64,000 nt of DNA, from assembly GCA_965240325.2 (NCBI GenBank), contig OZ251249.1:744001-808000 (forward strand), given 5' to 3'. Positions 1 through 9,236 of this stretch are shown in pieces; within the stretch, counting starts at the first letter, position 1; the number at the start of each line of letters is the position of its first letter. Position numbers and translations under genes: made by a program. The notes beneath the pieces were generated by a model. The model made no database searches. It saw nothing but the letters and a program-made list of their open reading frames with translations, and was not told the origin of the DNA. This DNA comes from Rebecca billardiae RCC1528. Its lineage: Eukaryota > Haptophyta.

Positions 1-416
1 GCGAGGTGCTGCGCACGCCGCCGCCCGTGGGCAACGTGCGCGGCAGCGTCGCCGAGCGCTGCTACTTTTTGGCCCAGGAGTACCCGGAGCCGGACTTTTT
101 GGCCCAGGAGTACCCGGAGCCGGAGCCGGACGCTCCGCGGTCCGGGGACTCCGGCTCCGTGCCGTGGGCCTCGGCGGGCGGCGCGGCGGGCCTGGCGCAC
201 GGGCGGCTGAGCGTCGGCCGGCTTGCCACGCAGGGGGGCGTCCCAGAGGCGGCGCGCGTGGCCACCGAGTGCCTCGGGCTGCGCGAGGCGGCGTGGCGGC
301 ACTACACGAGCGCGTGCGCGGACAGGGGCAGCAAGGACGGCAACTTCTCCGTCGCAGACACACCGTGGGACGGCGCACGCGGCCCACGCGCCGCAGTCCT
401 CGGCGTGGTCCGATGA
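1..416 (+). CDS. 3' end of an unknown gene (5' truncated by window edge)
   Basis: The frame is open from the window edge to a TGA at 414-416, giving about 137 residues of a C-terminal segment. No ATG suits it in the visible part, so the gene starts upstream. Its most obvious feature is a perfect 30-bp in-frame duplication (63-92 and 93-122) that repeats the peptide FLAQEYPEP. The tail has a Cys/Trp/Tyr-containing segment (ECLGLREAAWRHY) that looks like folded protein rather than linker. I do not recognise a family. It lies on the same strand as the sulfotransferase-like gene that starts about 320 bp downstream, but nothing visible ties the two functionally. Codon use is GC3-rich like the neighbouring genes, which supports it being real coding sequence. 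Confidence 0.5.
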   Translation, partial: EVLRTPPPVGNVRGSVAERCYFLAQEYPEPDFLAQEYPEPEPDAPRSGDSGSVPWASAGGAAGLAHGRLSVGRLATQGGVPEAARVATECLGLREAAWRHYTSACADRGSKDGNFSVADTPWDGARGPRAAVLGVVR

Positions 417-735
417 CAGCGTCGTCGGCATTGAGATTGATGTGATGATGAATCGTCACCATGATGAACGATTGCGTGCTATACTGCTGATCGAGTGATC
501 GCGTGCGATGCGGATGCCGACCACTGTGACTTCGGGGAGTTCGTGTCGTGTTTGATGTGAGATGTCAGTCTGGTCAATGTTGAATGTGGTCGCAGCGTCG
601 TTAATGACGACGAATACCGGCGACAGTTGGCGTCAATCAGCCCAGAGCGGTAAACTGTACTACGTACTAATGCATTATTGTGCCAAGTGATGACGATGAT
701 GATACTACTAGCAGTCTACTACTCATCATCAGGAG

Positions 736-2274
736 ATGCGGACGACGTATCGCTTCGTCAGCCGCGACGAGATGGCTACAGCCTGCTTGTGCGCCGCCGC
801 CACCGTGTGGCTGCAGGTGGCGGCCGCACCGCTCGGACGACGCGTCCACCCGCAGGAGCTGGCGCCACCGGGCGAGTTGCGCGCGGTCGTGCACATAGGC
901 CCGCAGAAGACGGCGTCCACAGCGTTGCAGCGCGCGCTGATCGGTTCGGCCGGCGGTGGGCGGCTGCGCATGATCACGCGCCACGTTGACCACTTCGACG
1001 TGCCATCCAGGCTCCCGGGGCGCTGGGGAGGGCAGATGAACCACGGCAACCTGGCGGCTGCAATCAGGCAGCCCAACGGCTCGGCGCTCCTGGGCGACCG
1101 CCAGGCGCAGGCCGTCCTTCGCGTGCTGCGCGAGCACGTGTCGCGAGCGCGCGACGCGCGGCACCACCTGCTCCTCTCGAGCGAGCTCTTCTCGAGCGCC
1201 GACGCGCGGCCCGAGCTGCTCGTCGGCGCGCTGCTCCCTACGCACGCCGTGCACGTCGTCCTCGTCTACAGGCGCTTCTTCGACTGGGCGGTGAGCATGC
1301 ACTTCCAGCGCTTTCGAGACGTGCGGCAGAGCCCGAAGCAGGCGGACCCGAGCCGGCGCGTGCTGTGGCGCCGGGCGCACCAGCACGTGCCGCTCGTCGG
1401 CTACCTCTCGCGGCTGCTCGGCGACGCCGACTCTGCCGATCGGGGCCACTGGGCCGGCACCGCGTACGACATGTGGTCCGGCGCAGCGCCCGGCGCGCGC
1501 GTGCTCGTCGTCGATTTCCACGAGAACACGCGCGCGCCGCTGCTCACGCGTTTCGTGTGCGAGGCGATGCGCGCGCGCTCGGGGTGCGCGTGGCTCACGC
1601 GCTCGAAGAACGGCGCGAAGCTTGCCTCGGAGCGGCGCAACGAGGCCTGGTCGGGGACGCCCATGCCCGTCGTCGACGTCGTCTCCGCCGCGGTCGTCGC
1701 GGGCGTCATCCCCGCACAGGTCGCCAACGTGACGGCAAGGCACAGCGCGATGCTGGCCGTTCAGAAGCGGCTGCGCCCAGACGACCACGGCCGGCATCCC
1801 GGCGGCATGCACGGTGACCTGGTGATCCCCCCCGTGTGCCTGGCCGCCGGGGAGCTGGACAGGCTGTGGCGCTTCTCTCTCGCCGAGGAGCGGCGGCTGG
1901 TGCCGCGCGGACACGACGCCACGCGGCTGCGCGCACGCTTTGACGCCGCGGTTGCGGCACGGCTCTTCTGCTCGGCAGACACGGCGGCCGTGCTTGCAAA
2001 CGAGACCTGGCTGCGGGTCCTTCGGGACCCGCACACCTACGCCAGGCAGGAGGCGGAGGAAAACGCCGCGAGACCAGCCCTCGAGGCCGGCGCCGAGGTG
2101 CTCCAGTGTCGTCTGCGGTGGCGGCGGCGCGTCGCCGTTGCGGCGCTGGCGCTGGTCGTCCCGTCGGTGTTTGCGGGCTCCGCTCTCCTTGCCGTGTACG
2201 GCCTCTACGCAAGGGCGGAGTGGGCTAGATCTATGCCTGGAATACGGATGACCCACAAGGAAGCAAGATGCTGA
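736..2274 (+). CDS. Sulfotransferase-like membrane protein
   Basis: Single-exon 512-residue ORF. Near residues 53-63 it has HIGPQKTASTALQ, which matches the 5'-phosphosulfate-binding loop of PAPS-dependent sulfotransferases (typically HxGxxKTGST). Around residues 174-190 the segment VYRRFFDWAVSMHFQRF fits the 3'-phosphate-binding motif (R..xxxxxS). Such enzymes move sulfate from PAPS to sugars or proteins, usually in the Golgi lumen. A hydrophobic stretch at the N terminus (TACLCAAATVWLQVAAA) could be a signal anchor. A second one near residues 475-500 (VAVAALALVVPSVFAGSALL) could be a C-terminal membrane segment, which is unusual for this class. Met1 (736) and Met13 (772) are both possible starts. 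The substrate cannot be read from sequence. A second sulfotransferase gene lies at 56052-58698. Confidence 0.75.
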   Translation: MRTTYRFVSRDEMATACLCAAATVWLQVAAAPLGRRVHPQELAPPGELRAVVHIGPQKTASTALQRALIGSAGGGRLRMITRHVDHFDVPSRLPGRWGGQMNHGNLAAAIRQPNGSALLGDRQAQAVLRVLREHVSRARDARHHLLLSSELFSSADARPELLVGALLPTHAVHVVLVYRRFFDWAVSMHFQRFRDVRQSPKQADPSRRVLWRRAHQHVPLVGYLSRLLGDADSADRGHWAGTAYDMWSGAAPGARVLVVDFHENTRAPLLTRFVCEAMRARSGCAWLTRSKNGAKLASERRNEAWSGTPMPVVDVVSAAVVAGVIPAQVANVTARHSAMLAVQKRLRPDDHGRHPGGMHGDLVIPPVCLAAGELDRLWRFSLAEERRLVPRGHDATRLRARFDAAVAARLFCSADTAAVLANETWLRVLRDPHTYARQEAEENAARPALEAGAEVLQCRLRWRRRVAVAALALVVPSVFAGSALLAVYGLYARAEWARSMPGIRMTHKEARC

Positions 2275-2830
2275 TGACGACGACTTGCGGGCTCCGCAAT
2301 TCCGCGATCATCATCGTCAGTACATCACCTCGCGCACTGAGTCTCACGTCGTCCGTGACGCGCGGTCCGACTCGGTCGAGACTCGTGAGTCGGTCGGGCG
2401 TCACTTCCGCGGGCTACTTGCTGGGCGGCGTCGTGACTACTGCTTATAATATGCCCGCGCAGCGCTAGCAGACTATATAAGACGGCAGCCCGCGCGCCGG
2501 GTAGCCGGGCTGCGGGGCTGCTGCCGACACGACGATCGACGCGTCGCCGGGCTGATCGCGGCACGGCCGGCACGCTGCTGTTGCCACGGCTCCGAAGGCC
2601 GCCGCGCCGCGTCGCCGCCGATATGGCGCATCATCGTCAGGCGCACGGTCCGACAAAGTATCATATACTGATGGCAAACGTCTGAAACGACCACGTAGTG
2701 CGCCGAGTCATCCGCGGGCGGCGCTGCTCCGCTAGTAGACGCAGTAGTGATGCGTAGTATAGTGTCACGGCCGGTCGGCGGTCCGATCGGTCTGCGCCTT
2801 CTCGCCGCAATCGAAGCACGTACCGTCCCA
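2275..2830. other. Intergenic, no gene seen
   Basis: This stretch lies between the sulfotransferase-like gene and the 3' end of the nucleoside-hydrolase-like gene. It holds a TATATAA string at about 2474-2480, followed by a GC-rich inverted repeat (AGCCCG ... CGGGCT, about 2488-2515). I see no ORF with convincing protein character in it. The genes on both sides end here (convergent), so the region is probably two 3' UTRs. Confidence 0.5.
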
Positions 2831-5800
2831 CTACGCGCCGCCGCCGCCGCCGCCATCGGCGTCGCCCGCGGCAGCCGACGATGCGCATGCCGATAGCGCT
2901 GGCGGCGCCTTGCCACTGGCAACGCCATCAGCCGGGCGGTCTGACATCCAAGGTGTCATCCACGGTGGATGTGTGCAGGAGTGGGGCGCCAGGGGCTGCG
3001 GCGCGCCGCCGCCGGGCGCGCACGACTCGCGCCCCTTTGGCGGCGCCCGCTTGGGCGCCGCGCCCGTGGCGACTGCCGGGTCGGCGGCGCGCGCCTCCCG
3101 CCGCAGCGCCCACGCGTCCGCCGCTGGGCCCGCCGTGCGCGCACGTGCGCCGCCCGCGCCGCCGCCGCGCAGCAGGCGCGCAGTGCGCGAGCCTGGCGGC
3201 GCGCGCGCGCGCGGCCATGCGGGGCTGCGCCTCCCGCTGCCGCCCGAGAAGCTGCGGCGGCCGGGCGAGAGGCGCGGGCGGCCAGCCTGCAGCAGCACAT
3301 CCGCGGCGACCGGCTGGATCGCGTGCAGGTACGCCTGCAGCGTGGAGCCGTGCCGCAGCTGCGAGGCGGGCGGACGAACCGACACGAGCGCGAGCGCGCC
3401 GAGATTCAATCTCGCGCCCTGCTCGAGAAAGCCGTACCTCACGTCCGCGTGGTCGACGAGCCCGACGCCCGGAGATTCAATCTCGTGCGTGACGGGCAGG
3501 TGGCGGCGCACGCGGTCCATCGGCTGGTAGTCGAGCGCGAGCGCGCCGTGCGTGGCCACGCGCGAGACGCCGAGCTCGGCGGTTGAGGTGAACCTCACGC
3601 GCTGCCGGCTGCCGTCGCCGCCGGCGTCGCTCGCGCCGCCGCCGCCCGCGGTGCGCAGCGCGCCGGCGCAGCGCGCGGCGGGCGCGATCGGCGCGGCGCG
3701 TGGCTGCGCCGACGCGCGGCGAGACTCGCGCTCGCGGCGCGTGCCGAGCCTATGCCTGGGCGCGCCGCCTCCGCCGACGGCCGCGCCGTCACCGTCCGGC
3801 GCGCGCGCGGGCGGTGCACCTGCGAGCGTCCGGCGCAGCGGGCCAAGGCCCTGGCTTGGGGAGGCAGCGGGTGCGTGCGGCCGCGTGCGCAGCGAGGCGA
3901 TGCGCTGCTGCCGCGCCGCCACCTTCACGAACTGCTCCGCGTTGAGCAGGCACCCCTTCAGGATGAGCCGGCCGAGCAGCGCGCGCACCTCCGCCGCCCG
4001 GCCGCGGCGCAACCCGTCTTCGGCGGCGCTCACGCCAATCATCAGGTGTGCCGTCCCGCGGACCGTCGAAGTGCGCACCTGCGCGCGCGCGCGGCCGACG
4101 CGGCGGGTCGGGGGGTGGGCAGGGGCGATGGCGGGGGGCGGGTGTGAGGGCGCACGGGCGGGCGTGCCACACCCGCCAGCCAAAGCGCGGCGCGCCGTGC
4201 GGAGGACTGTGCAGCCGGCCGGCCAGCGGCGCGCGCTGCGGTCGGCGCGCGCGGCACGCTGTGCGACGCGTGCCCACTCCCTCAGGGTGGGCCCCAGGCC
4301 GCCGCTTGTCCCCGTCGACCCAACCGCCCCGCCCCGGCCCCGGCCGCCCCGCGATCTCGCTCACACCCGCGCCTCGCACCGCCCCGCGCCATGCGCCGTG
4401 CGCTGTGCGCTGTGCGCGCCGCGCCGCCCGGCCGCCCACCCGCGCTCGCGCGGCGCGTGCGCGCGGCATCGCGAGTGCGCGCAGCGCGTGCGTGTGCGTG
4501 GCGTGTGCGGTGCGTGCTTACCGAGAGAAACGCCTGGCGGAACTGCGTGATGGCGGCGAGCAGCGCGAGCGGCGCGTACAGCGTGAAGTGCGTCACGCGC
4601 CCCAGCACGACGCGCTCAAACTCCGCCTCGGCCGCCTCTGAGGAGAAGGGCGGCGCGCGGCGGAGGAGTTTACTACCGCCGAGTCCGCCGCCGAGTCCGC
4701 CGCCGAGTCCGCCGCCGAGTCCGCCGCCGAGTCCGCCACCGCCGAGTCCGCCGCCGCCGCCGCAGCTGGCGCCGCCGCCGCCAGCGCCGCCGCCGGCGGC
4801 ACAACCGCCGGCGCAGCCCGAGTGCGCGTCGGTGCCCGCACCGGCCGCCAGCGCCGGCCGCGGCGGCGAGCCCGCACCGACGCCGCCATCCGGTGCAGGC
4901 GGTGCGCCGCCCGCGCCGCCCGCGCCTGGCCGCGCGGGCTCAGAAGGTTGGGCCGCCGCGCGCGGGCGCACGCGCCCGGCGCTCTCGTCGGCGCCGGCGG
5001 CGGCGCCGGGCTGCTCGGTGAACATGCGCGTGAACCACTCGCGGTCGCAGCGCTCCGGGAGCCCTGCGCGCTCGCGCGAGCCCGGCGGCGCGCACACGCG
5101 CACCCACAGCCGACGGAGCGAATCCGCATGCGCCTCGTGCAAGCGCGCGCCGATTGCTCCGCCGTGAACTCCGAGTGTCGCGAAGAGCTCCGCCGGCACC
5201 CGGCATGCGGTGGAGAGGTGGCGCGAGATGACGACGAGCGGGACGCCGAACTCCTGGCACGCGCGGTACACGTACTGCGCGGCGGCCATGTCGCTCGAGT
5301 TGGACGCGGCCGACGGGTCCGGCGCGAAGCGGAGTCCGGAGCCCGGACCAGCGTGCGCGGCGGCGTGCGCGGCGGGCGAGGCGGGCGCGGAGCGCGCGGC
5401 GCGCGCGGTAGGTGGCGCGCCCGCCGCGCAGAGATACGGCCGCACGGGCTGCGGCGCCGGCGAGTCGGGCCCGCGCGACGCGCCGCCCGCGCCCATCATG
5501 CCGAGCGAGCCGAGCGAGCTCTCCCGCCGCGTCGAGAGCGCCGGCGAGCCCAGGCTCCGCCGCTGCGCCGACTCGCGCCGCGCGCGCCGCGCCGTGTCCG
5601 CGTCGATGAACCGATACCGATGCGCATCGACGGCTCGCTCCGCGCCCTCCTGCCCGTCGGCGGCGGAGCACGCGCCCGAGCCGGCGCGGGCCTCGCGTGC
5701 CGCCGCCTCGCCGCCGCCGCCCACGCCGCCGAGCAGCCGGCCGAGCGCTCCCAGCGCTCCGTCGGGCGCCGCCGCGCCACCGGGCGGCGCGCCGTCGGCC

Positions 5801-8288
5801 GCGCCGCCGCCCGACCCGCCCGCCGCCGCGGCCGCGTCCACCGCATCTGGGTCGACAGCCAGGCCGTACACGATCACCTCGAGCGTCTTCTCGCGGAAGA
5901 GCTGCGGCTCGTCCGAGACGAACTTGGCCGCGTCGGTCAGCCCCGCTGGCAGCACGAGCGTGATCCCTGTCGGCAGCGCGGACGCGTAAGCGGCCCTCAG
6001 AAAATCGGCGCCATAGTGAATCTCCTCCTCAGCCGGCGGCGCGGCGGCGCCGGCGGCGCCGGCGGCGGCGGCGCGGCGGCGCGCGGGCGGTGGCGGTGGT
6101 GGGCGCTTCGCGCCGAGCACGCCGACGGGGACGTGGTGCAGCCCGAGCTCGTCGAGCGTGCGCCGCACCGCGCGCGCCTGCCGCGCCACCGCGTGCGCAG
6201 GCACTGGCGTCGGCTCGGCGCGCAGCGAGCCGTCGGCCGCGAGCCGCGAGGGCGCGTGCACGCCAATCGCCACGCCGAGGCAGAGCACCACGCCCTCCTC
6301 GACGAGCGCGCGCAGGAGTGCGAAGCCGAGCTCCTCGTCGACCGTGCTCTCATCCTCTCGCAGCCGCGTGACCAGCACGACCTGCGCCTTCCGCCGGTGG
6401 TCCAGCAGCAGCCCTGTGATCAGCCCGTGCCGCATGTAACCGCGGAGTAACCGACGGTCGCGCACGCACGGCCGCTCCGGGCTCACGCCGATGAGACGGT
6501 GCGTGGCGCCGTTCACGCGCACCCGCTGCGGCGCGAAGAGCTGCGCCTGCAGCGAGGGCACCGCGGCGAGCAGCGCGAGCACGTCGTACAGGTTGAACTG
6601 CTGCACTGCGCGCACGCACACAACGCGAAGGCGCGCGCGCGCACGCGAGGCCCGCGGGGAGAGGGCGGGGCGGCGCGCGGCGCGCGGCCAGGGCCCAGTG
6701 ATTCAGCCAGCCGGGCGCGTCGGCGGCCGCGCGCACGGCGCGCGGCGCGCGCGCGCTCGGTGCCGCGGGCCTCGCCGCGGCGCACGGCTGACGGCGGGCG
6801 GGCATGGCGCGGCGGCCGACGCGCGGCGTGGCCGACGCGCGGCGCGCCACCCACCCAGGTCCCAGATGGGCTCCGTCGGGCCGCGCGCCGCCACCTCCGC
6901 CGAGCTTTCCAGGAAAGTTCGCGCAAACCACGCGCGGTCGCAGCGCGCAGGCAGGCCCAGACGGTCAGCCGAGCCCTGCGGCGCGCACGCGCGCTGCCAG
7001 AGCAGCTCAATCGTCGAGCGCTGCGCGTTGCGCAGCCGCCAGCCGATCAGGGAGCCTGTCGCGGCCAGCTCGTCGTAGACGGTGCGAGGCGCCGGCACGG
7101 CGTCTGCGGTGGCGCGTGCGCCGCGCGGAGCGGCGCGCGCGCGGCGCACCCGCGAGGCGGCCGCGCGCGTGCGCGGGTGCGAGCGACGCGTCAGCCACGC
7201 AAGCGGCGGGGGCGCAGGGACGCAGGCGCGCCAATGCTCGGGGCCGCGCGCGGATCGGCGCCCGCCCGGCGCCTGGGCGCGGCGGGCGCGCCGCATCGCC
7301 TTTGTCGCGCATCTGCCGGCACCGCGCCGCGCCACGCCCTTCCCACGCCGCGCCGCGCCGCGCCCGCGCCCGCGCCCGCGCCGCGCCGCGCCGCGCCGCG
7401 CCGCGCCGCGCCGCGCGCACATGCGGCAAAGCGAGAGACAATCACCATGGGCACAGCGAGCTCCTGCAGCCGGCGGTAGACGAAGATGGACGACTCCTTG
7501 GCGAAGAGGTTGTTGTGCGCCTCGTCCGGCTCGAGGTAGCGCTCGAGCCGCACGGTGCCGCGCGACCGCTCGGCGCCGCCTTCGGCCGAGCCGGCCGCGG
7601 CCGTCGCGGAGGCCGCACCCGAGTGAGCGGCCGAGTCGGCGCGCGCGGCCGCCGCGGGCTGGCGGCGGAGGAGGTCCTCCGGCAGGCCGCGCACGCCGCC
7701 CATGATCACCACCGTCTTCACCTTCGCGACGAACAGCCGCTCGTTGTCGCGCAGGAAGAGCGCCAGGTCCTTCAGGCTGGAGCAGCACAGCACGGTCAGC
7801 GAGCGCGGCCGCGCCTCTTCGAGCGTGCGCCTCAGGAGGAAGCGGCCGGGCAGCAGCGAGTACGAGCGCTCGGTCGACTCGCCGGGGACGTACGGGCTCA
7901 TCTCGGTGAACGTGTCCTCGTACGCCGTGCTGCCGCCGTCCGTCCCGTGCCCCACCGGAACGTGGTGCAGCCCCAGCAGGTCAAACGTGCCGCGCAGGAA
8001 GCGTGCGCGCGCGTACGACGGGTGCAGGTTGGCGATGGCGCAGCGCACGTCGACGAGCTTGAGCTCGACGAGGTAGCGGAGCATCAGGTACGCCATCTCG
8101 TCGTCCAGGTCCGCGCCCGGGTCGGTGAACAGCACGAGCTGTGTGCGGCGCCCGGCCTCGACGCTCGCGAGGCGGCGGCGCGCCGCGCCGCCCGCGAGCG
8201 CGCCGAACGCGAGCGCGAGGAGGAGCGCCACGCCGAGGCCGAGCACGGAGGCCTGCAGGTCCGCCTCGAGCGCGCCCCACGACTCCAT
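2831..8288 (-). CDS. Membrane-anchored tandem nucleoside-hydrolase-like protein
   Basis: Four exons join cleanly: 8288-7421, 7103-6855, 6605-4522, 4078-2831 (introns of 317, 249, 443 bp; all GT-AG). They total 4449 bp, about 1482 residues. Residues 14-33 are a hydrophobic anchor. The first repeat has TDPGADLDDE at about 55-64, matching the Asp-rich Ca2+ and ribose-binding signature of inosine-uridine nucleoside hydrolases. It ends around 'FNLYDVLALLAAVPS' and 'GATHRLIGVSP'. A second copy begins near residue 430; the equivalent segment is VTRLREDESTVDEE, so the DPG..DD signature is gone. Its end matches the first repeat (FTLYAPLALLAA, then GTAHLMIGVS in exon 4). The long linkers are Gly/Ala/Ser-rich. 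Nucleoside hydrolases split N-ribosidic bonds; whether repeat 1 is active is unknown. The last 250 or so residues are low complexity, and the 3' end could hold a missed intron. Start is Met at 8288; an upstream non-ATG extension is unlikely. Confidence 0.75.
3401..3484. repeat. Two copies of the related palindrome GAGATTCAATCTC
   Basis: GAGATT-C-AATCTC occurs at 3401-3413 and 3472-3484 in the last exon of the nucleoside-hydrolase-like gene. The two are read in different frames (one gives EIES, the other RLNL). The arms match those of the calpain-gene palindromes, with the central GC replaced by a single C. Confidence 0.8.
7104..7420 (-). repeat. Intron filled by a CCGCG-type tandem repeat
   Basis: This is intron 1 of the nucleoside-hydrolase-like gene. 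It runs from GTGCGCGCGG to ACCGCAG on the minus strand. At about 7372-7414 it holds a pure tandem (CCGCG) array on the plus strand. The splice sites were chosen because they restore homology between the two repeats: SRFAAYAVPAPRTVYDEL aligns with the exon-3 segment SRHLSTACRVPAELF. Confidence 0.7.
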
Positions 8289-9053
8289 CCCAGCCCGCCG
8301 TGCGCTGCGGCCGCGGGTAAGTGGGCTTGGCTCCGGCAATGGCGCCCGTCGATCCTGGTCAGGAAGCCACTCCTTCGATCAGGCTCGCTCGGCTTCTGCC
8401 GCTCATCGGCGTGCGAACCAACCCTGTATGATGACGGGCTTTTTTTCCTTCTAGCTTCGTCGTCGCGATACTTTTCATCAATTTGAAATGGCGGGCCGTT
8501 TGTTGGCTTGTACTGCGGTTCGATCGGCGAAATCGGCATGTGTGTCTGTGTGGGCTGTGGCTGGCACCCATCATGATTCATGTTGCTGTCGCCTTGTCAG
8601 CCGCGCGGCTGCGTCACTCCGATATGCGCGCGTCATCCGTCAAACGTGACGATCATCGTCGACAAACAATATCGATCTGCTGCTCATTTCATGCCCGCTC
8701 GTGCGGCGGCCCGATAGCCGACGATAGCGCCGTGCGTCGCGACGCCCCCGCCCGTGCGGCGGGCGCGGCGCTGCCACGCGTCAGTCAGACACGTCGTCAT
8801 CTCCGACGGGGCCGGCCAGCACGGCACATGTGCCCCTGATCCCATCCCCTCCCCTCCAGCCTCCTCCGTCGTCCCCACGCAAGTGTGCATATCTCATGGG
8901 TGGCGCCACACCGCCGCAGCCGGCGGCGCTGACCCGGCAGCCGACCGGCCGGCGGCCGCGCTGGGCAGGCGGAGGCCGCCCAGCCAATCCGGCCTGCTTG
9001 CCGCCCGGCCGCCCGTGCAGAGGCCCCCTCCGGTGTGGGCGAGCTCGTGCTTA
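8289..9053. other. Intergenic: upstream of one minus-strand gene, downstream of another
   Basis: This 765-bp stretch separates the start of the nucleoside-hydrolase-like gene (8288) from the stop of the next minus-strand gene (9054). GC content is visibly lower from about 8400 to 8700, with a T run at 8441-8448. No TATA box, repeat or ORF stands out. It presumably holds the promoter of the gene that starts at 8288. Confidence 0.45.
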
Positions 9054-9205
9054 TCAGTCCCCTGGCCACCACGCCCCGCTCGTGTCCGCTGCAGACGCCG
9101 CGCCCACCGGCACCGCCGCCGCGGCGGCCATACCGCCCGCCTCTGCGGCAGCGGCCATGGGCACCGGCGCCTCCTCAGCCCCGACCACCAGCGCATCCGC
9201 CGCCG

Positions 9206-9236
<31 letters not shown>

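Noticed and set aside
2474-2480. TATATAA string as a promoter
   Set aside because: No gene starts downstream on either strand within a reasonable distance; both neighbours end here.
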